Below, one piece after another: positions 33,606 through 41,324 of a stretch of 64,000 bases of DNA. The position numbers and the translations under genes are program-made. The stretch is from Streptomyces lydicus (GTDB taxonomy: Bacteria > Actinomycetota > Actinomycetes > Streptomycetales > Streptomycetaceae), in the NCBI RefSeq assembly GCF_001729485.1, contig NZ_CP017157.1, positions 3,224,001 to 3,288,000 on the forward strand. The letters run 5' to 3'. Numbering within the stretch: the first letter of the stretch is position 1; each line of letters begins with the position of its first letter. The notes under the pieces were generated by a model. That model was given only the letters and a program-made list of their open reading frames with translations, searched no databases and was not told where the DNA came from.

Positions 33606-33625
33606 TTCAGGATGCGTTCAGGTTG
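33606..33625 (+). promoter_or_regulatory. Tandem-repeat box 2, candidate OmpR-type site
   Basis: TTCAGGATGCGTTCAGGTTG matches box 1 in 19 of 20 positions. It lies 146 nt before the TTG start of the second paralogue, leaving room for a promoter and 5' leader. Confidence 0.6.
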
Positions 33626-33771
33626 TGGCTGGGAGCGTTCGGCGGGGTGCGAGTCGTCGCCGTGCGCGGGCGCCTCGTGCCCGTCACGTGCTGCCGCTGT
33701 GCGCACTCCGCGAGGCCCCCACGGCACGACGTGAGGCGGCGGAGGCGTCCACCCCCCAGAAGGGATCGACC

Positions 33772-34650
33772 TTGCCTGAGCCCGAAGTCCTGACCGACCT
33801 CGACGTCGCCGGTACCGACAGGTACGTGATGCGGAAACTGCCGGAGGTCACGCTTGCCTTCTGGGTCATGAAGACCGCCGCGACGACCCTCGGCGAGACG
33901 GCCGGCGACCTCTTCGCCCAGACCCTCAAGCTCGGCTACTTCCTGACCACCGTCGCGCTGTTCCTCATCTTCGTGGTCACGTTGGTCGTCCAGCTCCGCT
34001 CCCGGCGCTACAACCCCTTCTTCTACTGGACCGTCATCCTGTCCACGAGCATGGCGGGCACCACGATGTCCGACTTCATGAACCGGGACGCCAGCGCCAA
34101 GTTCCTCACCGACGGGGCGAAGTCGCTCGGCTGGGGACCGCAGGGCCTCGGCCTGGGCTACCCCACCGGGGCCGCGATCCTGATCTCGCTGCTGCTCGTC
34201 ATCTTCGTCATCTGGAAGTGCACCGGGCTGACGTTCGCCATCCGGGACATCGTCAGCTTCCGCGCGGAGGCGCTCTTCTGGGCGGCGATCCTCGTGTCGA
34301 ACACGCTCGGCACGTCGATGGGTGACTTCCTCTCCGACAGCTCCGGGCTCGGTTACGCGGGTGGGGCGCTGCTCGTCACCGGTGTACTCGCGGTACTCGT
34401 CGGCCTGATGCGGGTGCCCGCCGTGCCGAACGTGGTGCTGTTCTGGATCGCCTTCGTGCTCACCCGCCCCCTCGGTGCCACCGCCGGCGACTTCCTCACC
34501 AAGCCGCTCGCCAAGGGCGGCCTCGACCTCGGCACGGCGGGCTCGTCCGCCGTGCTCCTCGCCGTGCTGGTCGGTCTGATGGGCTACGCCCACGTTCAGG
34601 AGCGCCGGGCCGCCGTCCCTCGGGACGAGACCCTGACGGGCGTCTCCTGA
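33772..34650 (+). CDS. COG4705 membrane protein, paralogue 2
   Basis: A 292-aa paralogue of the preceding gene with the same helix motif in four copies (TTLGETAGDLF, MAGTTMSDFM, TLGTSMGDFL, PLGATAGDFL) and the shared opening KLPEVTLAFWVMKTAATT. The repeat pattern suggests internal duplication. TTG 33772 has AAGGGA 7 nt upstream and marks where the similarity with paralogue 1 begins; the longer frame (from 33625) is rejected. It converges with the histidine kinase gene. Function unknown; transport inferred from intramembrane Asp/Glu residues. Confidence 0.8.
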   Translation: MPEPEVLTDLDVAGTDRYVMRKLPEVTLAFWVMKTAATTLGETAGDLFAQTLKLGYFLTTVALFLIFVVTLVVQLRSRRYNPFFYWTVILSTSMAGTTMSDFMNRDASAKFLTDGAKSLGWGPQGLGLGYPTGAAILISLLLVIFVIWKCTGLTFAIRDIVSFRAEALFWAAILVSNTLGTSMGDFLSDSSGLGYAGGALLVTGVLAVLVGLMRVPAVPNVVLFWIAFVLTRPLGATAGDFLTKPLAKGGLDLGTAGSSAVLLAVLVGLMGYAHVQERRAAVPRDETLTGVS

Positions 34651-34674
34651 GCGGCGGCGCGGTGCCCGGCCGGG

Positions 34675-36063
34675 TCATCCGGCGGGCAGGCTGACCACGA
34701 AGCACGCGCCCGGGGTGTGCCCGGCGTCATGGGTCACCTCACCGCCGGCGGAGCGGGCCAGGCGCCGCGCGAGCGGCAGCCCGAGGCCCGCCCCGCCGTG
34801 TCCGTCCCCGGGGTCGGCGCGTCGGCCCGGCTGGAAGAGGTCCGCGGTGAACGAGGCCGGGACGCCGGGCCCGTCGTCGATGACCGTCACACGGATGCCG
34901 TCGGGCCCCGGCGAAGCCCGGATGCCGACCCGGGTACGGGCGTAGCGCAGGGCGTTGTCGGTAAGCGTGGCGACGATGCGTTCCAGCAGGGCGGCCGGCG
35001 CCCCGGCCACCAGGGAGTCGGTGCCGGCGACCGTGATCGCGGGCTTCCCGGGCGCGCCGAGCCGTTCGCCGAGGCGGCGCAGCACGGTCATGACGTCCGC
35101 CGTGCCGGGGACGGTGTGCGCGTCGGCCCGGGCGTCGTCGAGGACGGTCTCGCAGATGGTGCGCATCGAGTCGGCGGCGTCGGCGATGGCGGCGTGGGTG
35201 GCGCGGGTCTCGGCGGTGGAGCGGGGCCGGGACCGCCACCAGTCGAGTTCGGCGGTGATCCGCGCCAGGGGGTTGCGCAGCTCGTGGGAGAGTTCCCGGG
35301 TGAGCTGCTGTTCGTGCCGCAGCACCGCGCGGATGCGGTCCAGGAGTTCGTCCAGCGACGCCCCCAGGCGCGTCAGCTCGACGGGGCGGTCCCCGGCGCC
35401 GAAGCGCTGTTCGGAGCCGACCACGCTCCACCGGGTGGCCTGTTCGGTCATCGCGCGCACCGGGCGCAGGGCGCGCCCCACCGCCAGCCGGGTCAGGACA
35501 TAGGTGCAGGCCAGGACGGCGGCGTCCAGGGCGAGGGAGGCGACGAGCAAGGTGTCGGCCGAGGAACGGTAGGGCGCGAGGTCGGTGGCGGTGACGACGG
35601 CGGCGGCGGGCCCGGCGCCCTGCCGGACGCCGCCCACGGGCTCGACGCACAGGCGTATCGGGTCACCGGCCGTCACCTCGGCGCAGCGTCTGCCGCCGTG
35701 CCCGGCGAGATCCGCCGCGGTGCGGCTGAGGGTGGCGCCGGGCGGGGTGGCGGCCGGGTGCTCCAGCAGCCGGGGGCCCGCGTAGATCCATACGTTGGTG
35801 TCGAGGACGGCGTCGTGCGGGGTCTCCAGGACGCGTACCGGCCGGTGGCGGGTGTCGACGGTCGCGGCCACGGCGGCGGCCCGGGTGCGCAGTTCGTCGT
35901 CCGCCTGCTGCTGGAGGTGCTGCCGGACGACCGCGTTGCACACGACGGTGAGGACCACCATCACCAGCGCGGCGGTCGTGAGGGCCACCAGGGACAGCCG
36001 GCCCCGCAGGGTGCGCGGGCGGCAGCGGGCGGCGGGCCCGGCGAGGCGGGTTCGGACGGTCAC
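34675..36063 (-). CDS. Sensor histidine kinase (OmpR-partner type)
   Basis: A 462-aa HisKA kinase. One N-terminal helix (about 24-45, LVALTTAALVMVVLTVVC), an extracytoplasmic sensor of about 115 residues with two Cys (GRRCAEV and IRLCVEP), a second helix (VASLALDAAVLACTYVL), HAMP, H-box LSHELRNPLARI, then HATPase with N-box TLTDNALRYA, DDGPGVP and GGAGLGLPLA. GTG 36063 overlaps the regulator stop (GTGA). The sensor cysteines could respond to redox or metals, which is inference. Likely targets: the two COG4705 genes. Confidence 0.92.
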   Translation of the reverse strand: MTVRTRLAGPAARCRPRTLRGRLSLVALTTAALVMVVLTVVCNAVVRQHLQQQADDELRTRAAAVAATVDTRHRPVRVLETPHDAVLDTNVWIYAGPRLLEHPAATPPGATLSRTAADLAGHGGRRCAEVTAGDPIRLCVEPVGGVRQGAGPAAAVVTATDLAPYRSSADTLLVASLALDAAVLACTYVLTRLAVGRALRPVRAMTEQATRWSVVGSEQRFGAGDRPVELTRLGASLDELLDRIRAVLRHEQQLTRELSHELRNPLARITAELDWWRSRPRSTAETRATHAAIADAADSMRTICETVLDDARADAHTVPGTADVMTVLRRLGERLGAPGKPAITVAGTDSLVAGAPAALLERIVATLTDNALRYARTRVGIRASPGPDGIRVTVIDDGPGVPASFTADLFQPGRRADPGDGHGGAGLGLPLARRLARSAGGEVTHDAGHTPGACFVVSLPAG

Positions 36064-36722
36064 GACAGCCGGTGCCCGATCCCGCGGATGGTACTGATCG
36101 TCAGGCCGCTGCCCGCCTCCCGGATCTTGCGGCGCAAACGGCTCAGATACTGGTCGAGGGTGTTGTCGCTGACGTGTGCGCCTTCCGGCCAGCCGACCCG
36201 GACCAGATCGCGTCTGCGCACCACCGCCCCCAGGCCGGCCATCAGCGCGGCCAGCAGCCGGAACTCGGTGGGTGTCAGTGCCACGTCGACGCCCCGCACG
36301 CGCAGGCCGTGGTGCACGGGATCGAGGACGAGGTCCCCGGTAGCCGTCGGCGCAGGGGGCCCGGAACGTTTGAGGGCGGCGCGCAACCTGGCGGCGAGTT
36401 CGGTGACGTGGAAGGGCTTGGGCAGGTAGTCGTCGCCCCCGGCGGAGAATCCGCTGAGGCGGTCGTTGAGCCGGTGGTGCGCGGTCAGGAAGACGATCGG
36501 TCCGAGGAACCCCTGGGCCCGCATCGCCTGACACACGTCCCGTCCGTCCGCGTCCGGCAGCCCGATGTCCAGCACGACGGCGTCCACGCCGTCGCCGGTC
36601 AGCCGCAGCGCGATGGCACCGTCCTGCGCGGCCCGCGTGCCGAAGCCCTCGTCCCGCAGTCCGCGCACCAGCACGTCCCGCAGGGCGTGGTCGTCCTCGA
36701 CGACCAGGATGGTGGGACGCAA
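36060..36722 (-). CDS. OmpR-family response regulator
   Basis: A 220-aa regulator with a receiver domain (phospho-acceptor D52 in VVLDIGLP, acidic pair ED at 9-10, Lys in LPKPFHVTEL) and a C-terminal winged helix (LTPTEFRLLAALM; SDNTLDQYLSRLRRKI). TTG 36722 has AGGTGA about 4 nt upstream. It is the first gene of the two-gene operon. This class binds 11-bp-spaced direct repeats, which match the boxes at 32641 and 33606. Confidence 0.93.
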   Translation of the reverse strand: MRPTILVVEDDHALRDVLVRGLRDEGFGTRAAQDGAIALRLTGDGVDAVVLDIGLPDADGRDVCQAMRAQGFLGPIVFLTAHHRLNDRLSGFSAGGDDYLPKPFHVTELAARLRAALKRSGPPAPTATGDLVLDPVHHGLRVRGVDVALTPTEFRLLAALMAGLGAVVRRRDLVRVGWPEGAHVSDNTLDQYLSRLRRKIREAGSGLTISTIRGIGHRLS

Positions 36723-37236
36723 ATGATCACCTCACTGACTCGCGACATCCGTCCCCGTCACCGCATCGAACGCGGCCCGACGGGCAGGCCGACAACCGAG
36801 GGCCGGCCCTCGGCGCCCCGGGGCACCGGACCCCGAACGACTACAAGCAAGTAGACGGTCTACTGCACTGTAGACGACGGGGCGGCGAAGGTGCGTGAGC
36901 GAGGGCACAACACGTTCACCGCACCGCGCTGACCTGTGGGAAAGCGGATTCGGTCGGCGCCGGTTCCGGCCCGCCGTGCGGTCGCTCGACACCGCCGTTC
37001 AGTTCATCCGCCGCGGACCGCGCAGGCCCGCAACCCCAGGGCCTGCGGGTCTGCGGAGCCGGGGAGGTGAAGCACCGCACGGCAGCCCGGACCGGACGGG
37101 CACCGGTGTGGCGAGCAGCCTCATCTCACCATCTCTGCCGCCCTGTTGACCGCCCGTGAGGTGGTTTAGCAGATCTGGACAACAACTGCGCCCGAGATGC
37201 CGTGCGCCCTCCCGGGCGGGCGAACAGGCTGGCACG
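36723..37236. other. 514-bp gene-free region with TetR-like operator
   Basis: No supported gene is present. The region contains the 15-bp palindrome and half site described at 36850-36875 and the promoters of the two-component system and of the membrane protein at 37237. Open frames on both strands here look like GC artefacts. Confidence 0.5.
36850..36875. promoter_or_regulatory. TetR-like palindrome AGTAGACGGTCTACT plus half site
   Basis: AGTAGAC-G-GTCTACT (36850-36864) is a perfect 7-1-7 palindrome, and a further GTAGAC (36870-36875) repeats the left arm. This form is typical of TetR-family operators, but no TetR gene is near; the closest coding sequence is the response regulator 128 nt away. 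Confidence 0.5.
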
Positions 37237-37956
37237 ATGACCAACATGACTTCCGGGTCGGTTTCACGCGCCGTGCGCGCCGCGATCTTCGCGGTGGTGT
37301 GTGTGACGACCACGGCCCTGGGGCATGCGCTGATGTCTGCGCGGCCGTTGCCCTGGTGGGTCCTCGTCGCCGCACTCGGCGCGACGGGCTCGGCGGCCTG
37401 GTGGTCGGCAGGGCGGGCACGCGGCGGGTTCGTCGTGACCGGTTCTTCCGTCCTGGCCCAGCTGGCTCTGCACTCCCTCTTCGGTCAGGTCCAGTCGTGC
37501 CGGACCGGCCTCTGCCCGGGGGCCGCTCAGGCATCCTCGGCGATGCCCATGGGGGGCATGGCGGGGATGAGTCGTCTGACGGACCTGGCCGGCGTGCCGG
37601 CGACCTCCGCCGTGCACGCGGGCGCTCTCGGTGCCCCGCGCGGTGACCTGAGCCAGGCGCAGGTGCTGCACGCCGGCCACGGCACTCTCGGGATGTTTGT
37701 TGCCCATGCGCTGGCCGCGTCGGTGTGCGGCGTGTGGATGTGGCGCGGCGAGGCGGCCGTGTGCGGGCTCGCCCGGAACGTCGCCGCGGAATGGTGTGCG
37801 CCCTTCCTGCTGGCCCTGACGGCACTGGGGTGGACCGGCCTGAAGCCGACCGCGCGCCCGCTGCTCGGGGCGGCTCATGTCCCGTGCCTGCGCGGGGTGT
37901 TCCTGCATCACGTCCCCTTTCGCAGGGGCCCGCCGCTCCCGTCCTTCTGCTGCTGA
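37237..37956 (+). CDS. Met/His-rich integral membrane protein
   Basis: A 239-aa membrane protein with about five helices (AIFAVVCVTTTALGHALMS; VLVAALGATGSAAWW; LAQLALHSLFGQVQ; LGMFVAHALAASVCGVWMW). The third loop is rich in Met and His (SSAMPMGGMAGMS; VLHAGHGTL) with two Cys (SCRTGLC), and the tail ends CC. Such side chains suit copper binding; that, and its place upstream of a SigC-like sigma factor, suggest a metal-related role, which is inference. Start ATG 37237, alternative 37246. Not assigned to a named family. Confidence 0.65.
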   Translation: MTNMTSGSVSRAVRAAIFAVVCVTTTALGHALMSARPLPWWVLVAALGATGSAAWWSAGRARGGFVVTGSSVLAQLALHSLFGQVQSCRTGLCPGAAQASSAMPMGGMAGMSRLTDLAGVPATSAVHAGALGAPRGDLSQAQVLHAGHGTLGMFVAHALAASVCGVWMWRGEAAVCGLARNVAAEWCAPFLLALTALGWTGLKPTARPLLGAAHVPCLRGVFLHHVPFRRGPPLPSFCC

Positions 37957-38334
37957 CCGCCCGTCCCGGGGCCTGCCCGGCGCTGTCCGGAATCCTGCGG
38001 CGCCGTCATGGACAACCCGTCATGGACGCATCTGTCGTCAATGACGCGGTGGTGTCGATGCCGTCCGGGCCCCGTTCCCCTTTCCGCGAGGTGACGGGCG
38101 GAGTACCGGCGGGTCCGCGCGGCTGACGCCCTCACGTGCCCGTGCGCGCGGCTGGACCGCCCACCCGCCGGCCCTTGGCCCCACGGCTCTCCGCCTGCCC
38201 GTAGCCGTACGCCCTTCACGCGTCGTCCCGCGACGTCGTCACCGGTCGCCGTACGGGTGCACCCGGAGTGCCGCTCACCGACGAGGCCGTGCCATGCCGT
38301 GGTGCGGCCCGCATCCCCCGAAGGACATGTGGTG
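37957..38334. other. 378-bp region without a supported gene
   Basis: I find no gene, hairpin or repeat that stands out. The promoter of the sigma-factor gene is presumably in the last 100 nt; AAGGA (38321-38325) is its ribosome-binding site. Confidence 0.45.
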
Positions 38335-38955
38335 ATGATTCCTGCCCTTGACGGTCCGGCCGGTGGCAAGCGGACGGCCGCGGACGACGCGCAGTTGACG
38401 GTCCTGGCCCTGGCCGCCCGGGACGGCGACCCCGATGCCGTCGAGCGCTTCATACGCGCCTCCCACCGCCATGTATGGCGGTTCGTGGCGCACCTGAGCG
38501 GCGAGACGCACACCGCCGACGACCTCGCCCAGGAGACGTTTCTGCGTGCCCTCACCGGCCTGCCGCGCTTCGCCGGCCGCTCCTGCGCCCGCACCTGGCT
38601 CCTGTCGATCGCCCGTCGCGTGGTGATCGACCGCTACCGGTCCGCCGCCGCCCGCCCGCGTATCGCCGACATCGACGACTGGCAGGCGGTCGCGGAACAC
38701 CGCCAGCCCATCGGGCTGCCGGGCTTCGACGACGGCCTGGCGCTGTGTGAGCTGCTGGACGCGCTGGACGGCGAACGGCGCGAGGCATTCGTGCTCACCC
38801 AGCTGGTCGGTCTGCCGTACGCGGATGCCGCGGCGGTCGTGGGCTGTCCCATCGGCACGGTCCGCTCCCGCGTGGCCCGCGCCCGCGCCGACCTCATCGG
38901 CTGGCTGACCTCCGCCGAGACCTGCGCACGGGCCTGTCCGGCGGGTGCGGCATGA
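38335..38955 (+). CDS. SigC-like ECF sigma factor
   Basis: A 206-aa extracytoplasmic-function sigma factor. Region 2 has WRFVAHLSGETHTADDLAQE and FLRALTGLPRFAGRS, and region 4 has REAFVLTQLVGLPYADAAAV followed by GCPIGTVRSRVARARADL. These agree closely with Mycobacterium tuberculosis SigC as remembered (same spacing and RSSARTWLLAIAR-type linker). No anti-sigma factor gene is adjacent, which is also true of mycobacterial SigC. Mycobacterial SigC controls copper-acquisition genes; here the Met/His-rich membrane protein lies just upstream. GTG 38332 is an alternative start with better spacing. Confidence 0.88.
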   Translation: MIPALDGPAGGKRTAADDAQLTVLALAARDGDPDAVERFIRASHRHVWRFVAHLSGETHTADDLAQETFLRALTGLPRFAGRSCARTWLLSIARRVVIDRYRSAAARPRIADIDDWQAVAEHRQPIGLPGFDDGLALCELLDALDGERREAFVLTQLVGLPYADAAAVVGCPIGTVRSRVARARADLIGWLTSAETCARACPAGAA

Positions 38956-39036
38956 CCGCTCCCGGAGGCGGGTGAGCGCGGTGCGGCCGGTCCGCCGCCG
39001 CTTCGCGCGCGCTCCGCTCCAGGGGCGCGGGCCGGG

Positions 39037-39888
39037 TCATCCGCGCAGGAACGCCGCCGTGGTCGCCACGAACCGGTCGGCGTCGTCGCACCACGGATAG
39101 TGGCCCGCGCCCGGTTGCACCACGAGCGTGGCGTCAGGGAACACCTCCGCGCACGTGACCGCGGACACCGGCGGGCTGTTCAGGTCGAACTCCCCGGTGA
39201 GCAGCAGAACGGGGGCCTCGCAGGCGGCGAGCGCCGCACGGGTGCTCTCCGGGTCGAAGGCGCCCTCGGCCGCGAAGAGAGCGACGGATTCCTGGTTGCT
39301 CGGCTGGCCGGCCGTGTGGTGCCGCTGTGCCGCGGCGTCCCACCGGCCCCAGAAGAAGGGGGCGACGGCGTCCCAGTCGCTGCCCGTGCCCTCGGTGATC
39401 GCCTGCAGGGCGGCGAACGCGGCCGGGAACCACGGCTCGTCCTTCCGGAGCTGTGCGAGCTCGCGCCGGGTCTCTGCCGTGATCGCCACACCGACAGCGC
39501 GGGTGCTGGGGCCGATCAGGGCGAGCTTGCTGACGTTCGCCGGGTACCGGGCCGCGTACTGCGTCGCGATGTTCGTGCCGGCGGAATGGCCGAGCAGGTC
39601 CATCCGGGCCAGGCCGAGGTGCTCGCGCAGCGCCTCGACATCGTCGACCAGACGGTCGCAGCGGTAGGAGGAAGTGTCTTCGGGAATCGCGGACCGGCCG
39701 GTGCCGCGAAGGTCCAGGACGATCAGCCGGCGGTGCGCGGACAAGCCGCCGAGGTCGCCGAGGTACGCGGAATCCGTAGGACCTCCCGGGAGGCAGACGA
39801 GCGGATCGCCCTCGCCGATGACGCGGTAGGCGAGCTGGGTTCCGTCAGGCGCGGAGAACGTAGGCATGCCGCGGATCCTGCCACTCAT
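39037..39888 (-). CDS. Alpha/beta hydrolase
   Basis: A 283-aa alpha/beta-hydrolase of the proline-iminopeptidase-like group. Elements: LVCLPGGPTDSAYLGDL (oxyanion loop), DLRGTGRS, nucleophile elbow LLGHSAGTNIA, acid GEFDLNSP and catalytic His in PGAGHYPWCDD. Start ATG 39888 is exactly 6 nt after TATAAC on the minus strand, so a leaderless transcript is likely; ATG 39867 with AGGAT is the alternative. It is divergent from, and shares a symmetric operator with, an HTH regulator. Substrate unknown. Confidence 0.88.
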   Translation of the reverse strand: MSGRIRGMPTFSAPDGTQLAYRVIGEGDPLVCLPGGPTDSAYLGDLGGLSAHRRLIVLDLRGTGRSAIPEDTSSYRCDRLVDDVEALREHLGLARMDLLGHSAGTNIATQYAARYPANVSKLALIGPSTRAVGVAITAETRRELAQLRKDEPWFPAAFAALQAITEGTGSDWDAVAPFFWGRWDAAAQRHHTAGQPSNQESVALFAAEGAFDPESTRAALAACEAPVLLLTGEFDLNSPPVSAVTCAEVFPDATLVVQPGAGHYPWCDDADRFVATTAAFLRG

Positions 39889-39942
39889 AACCCGGTTATA
39901 CAACCGGGTTATGAGGGCGTCACCGTGGTGTATAACCGGGTT
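39884..39942. promoter_or_regulatory. Divergent mirror promoters with AACCSGGTT operators
   Basis: CTCATAACCCGGTT (39884-39897) and AACCGGGTTATGAG (39902-39915) form a perfect 14-bp inverted repeat around atac. A third AACCGGGTT lies at 39934-39942. On each strand TATAAC is followed by CGGGTT and then the start codon (ATG leftwards at 39888, GTG rightwards at 39943), so both -10 boxes and transcription starts lie within operator copies. Confidence 0.7.
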
Positions 39943-40563
39943 GTGGCACGCGAAGAGAGCACGCACCGGACCCCTGAGACGCTGACCGAGCAACAGGCCG
40001 AGCGGATGCTCGCCGGCATGAACGAGGTCATTCGGGCGGGCGAGGAGATGCGAAAGCTGCGCGCCGAAATGATCAAGGTGTTCGCGGGCTTCGGCTGGAC
40101 GCAGGAACGCATCGCGCAGCTCACCGAGATGAGTCAGCCCGCCGTGTCCAAACAGATGGCCAAGGGCCGGACCGACGACCCGCAGCCCCCCATCCGGCTC
40201 TCCCTCGACCAGTACGACGCTCCCTGGCTCGAAGGGCGACTGTGGGCGCTCGCTGAGGAAATCTCCGAGACCGTCCACGAAACCGCCTGCTGCACCCGCT
40301 ACGTCACCGCACTTGCCCGTGGGAGGAAGCGCTTCACGCCCCAGAACGTCGACGAGCTGCGGCGCCTCGTCGAAGAAGACCTGAGGCTGCACCGGGCGGA
40401 GCTGCCCGCCGGTTACCGGGCCGCGTACGACGAGATCAGCCGCGGTCTCGACGTTCCCTCGAAGGTCGCCGCCACCGGGTCGGCCTCGGTACGCCGCTCC
40501 CTCGCTCACCAGGTCCAGCGCGCTCTGCTCCAGGGTGACGAGTCCTCACGCAAGAGCGGCTGA
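39943..40563 (+). CDS. HTH regulator divergent from the hydrolase
   Basis: A 206-aa protein with a helix-turn-helix near residues 40-75 (FGWTQERIAQLTEMSQPAVSKQ), preceded by a helical EQQAERMLAGMNEVIRAGEEM segment and followed by an uncharacterised C-terminal part with two adjacent Cys (ETACCTRYV). No enzyme motif. GTG 39943 lies 6 nt after TATAAC, so leaderless expression is likely. By position it should bind the AACCSGGTT sites and repress itself and the hydrolase. Family unassigned. Confidence 0.75.
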   Translation: MAREESTHRTPETLTEQQAERMLAGMNEVIRAGEEMRKLRAEMIKVFAGFGWTQERIAQLTEMSQPAVSKQMAKGRTDDPQPPIRLSLDQYDAPWLEGRLWALAEEISETVHETACCTRYVTALARGRKRFTPQNVDELRRLVEEDLRLHRAELPAGYRAAYDEISRGLDVPSKVAATGSASVRRSLAHQVQRALLQGDESSRKSG

Positions 40564-40607
40564 CACCTCGCCGCGTACCGCAAACACAGCAGACCGAGGG
40601 GGACTTC

Positions 40608-41234
40608 ATGAGTGATTCCGGGAGAGCCGGTGCGGAGACCGGGCGCGGTGCCCGGGTGGGTGAGGAGCCGGGAGGGACGCCCGCACCGGCGAAGGCGAGC
40701 GGTGCGCCGGGCGGAGGGACCGGACCGAACCGCATGCTGCCGCGCCTGGGCGGTGTGGTCGTCGTCCTGGCGGTGCTGGCCGGCGGGACCGGGTGGCTGT
40801 TCAAGGACGAACTGTTCCACCCGTTCGGCGACGTCCGGGCGTGCGAGGGCAGCGATGTGCGGTTGCCGGACGTGATCCGTGCCGGGGGCGCAGCGATACC
40901 CGACGGTGCCTCCGACGTCCACTACTTCACCCGGAACGGCAGCGCCGAAGTCACCTTCGTGAGCAGCCGGATACCGGACTTCCTGCACCGTGCGCGCATC
41001 CTCCCGGACGGCGCGCCCCTCTTCGACGAGAAGAACGGCACCAAAGGGGTTGCCGACGACGAGATCGCCCTTCCGGACGGCTTGTGCGGCCCCTCCCTGC
41101 GGGGCCCCGTCTGGACCTACCGGCCCACCGGCGCCACCGGGGCCGGCATCAGCGTCACGGTCGAGCGCTCTCCTGCGGTCAACGACTCCTTCCGGGTCCC
41201 CGCCCGCGCCGTGCTCACCTACCACCTCCCGTAG
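40608..41234 (+). CDS. Single-pass membrane-anchored protein, unknown
   Basis: A 208-aa protein: 43 hydrophilic Gly/Ala/Pro-rich residues, one helix (LGGVVVVLAVLAGGTGWLF), then an extracytoplasmic domain of about 145 residues with two Cys (RACEGSD; DGLCGPS) that could form a disulphide. No known domain recognised. ATG 40608 has GAGGGGGA 4 nt upstream. It follows the HTH gene by 44 nt on the same strand and may share its transcript. Confidence 0.7.
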   Translation: MSDSGRAGAETGRGARVGEEPGGTPAPAKASGAPGGGTGPNRMLPRLGGVVVVLAVLAGGTGWLFKDELFHPFGDVRACEGSDVRLPDVIRAGGAAIPDGASDVHYFTRNGSAEVTFVSSRIPDFLHRARILPDGAPLFDEKNGTKGVADDEIALPDGLCGPSLRGPVWTYRPTGATGAGISVTVERSPAVNDSFRVPARAVLTYHLP

Positions 41235-41324
41235 CCTTGCCCGGCGGACCGTGCTCGGGAGGTGTCGGACCGGCGCGCGCCCAGCTGCGGCGACGTCGTC
41301 CGGTGGGGGAGGGGAACCAGCGGC

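Noticed and set aside
36732..36992. Minus-strand 86-codon ORF over the TetR-like palindrome
   Set aside because: Composition is not coding-like, no ribosome-binding site, and it would cover the promoter of the two-component system.
39037..40509. Extended minus-strand frame (490 codons) upstream of the alpha/beta hydrolase
   Set aside because: The extension runs through the divergent HTH gene and the shared promoter; the hydrolase domain begins after 39888.
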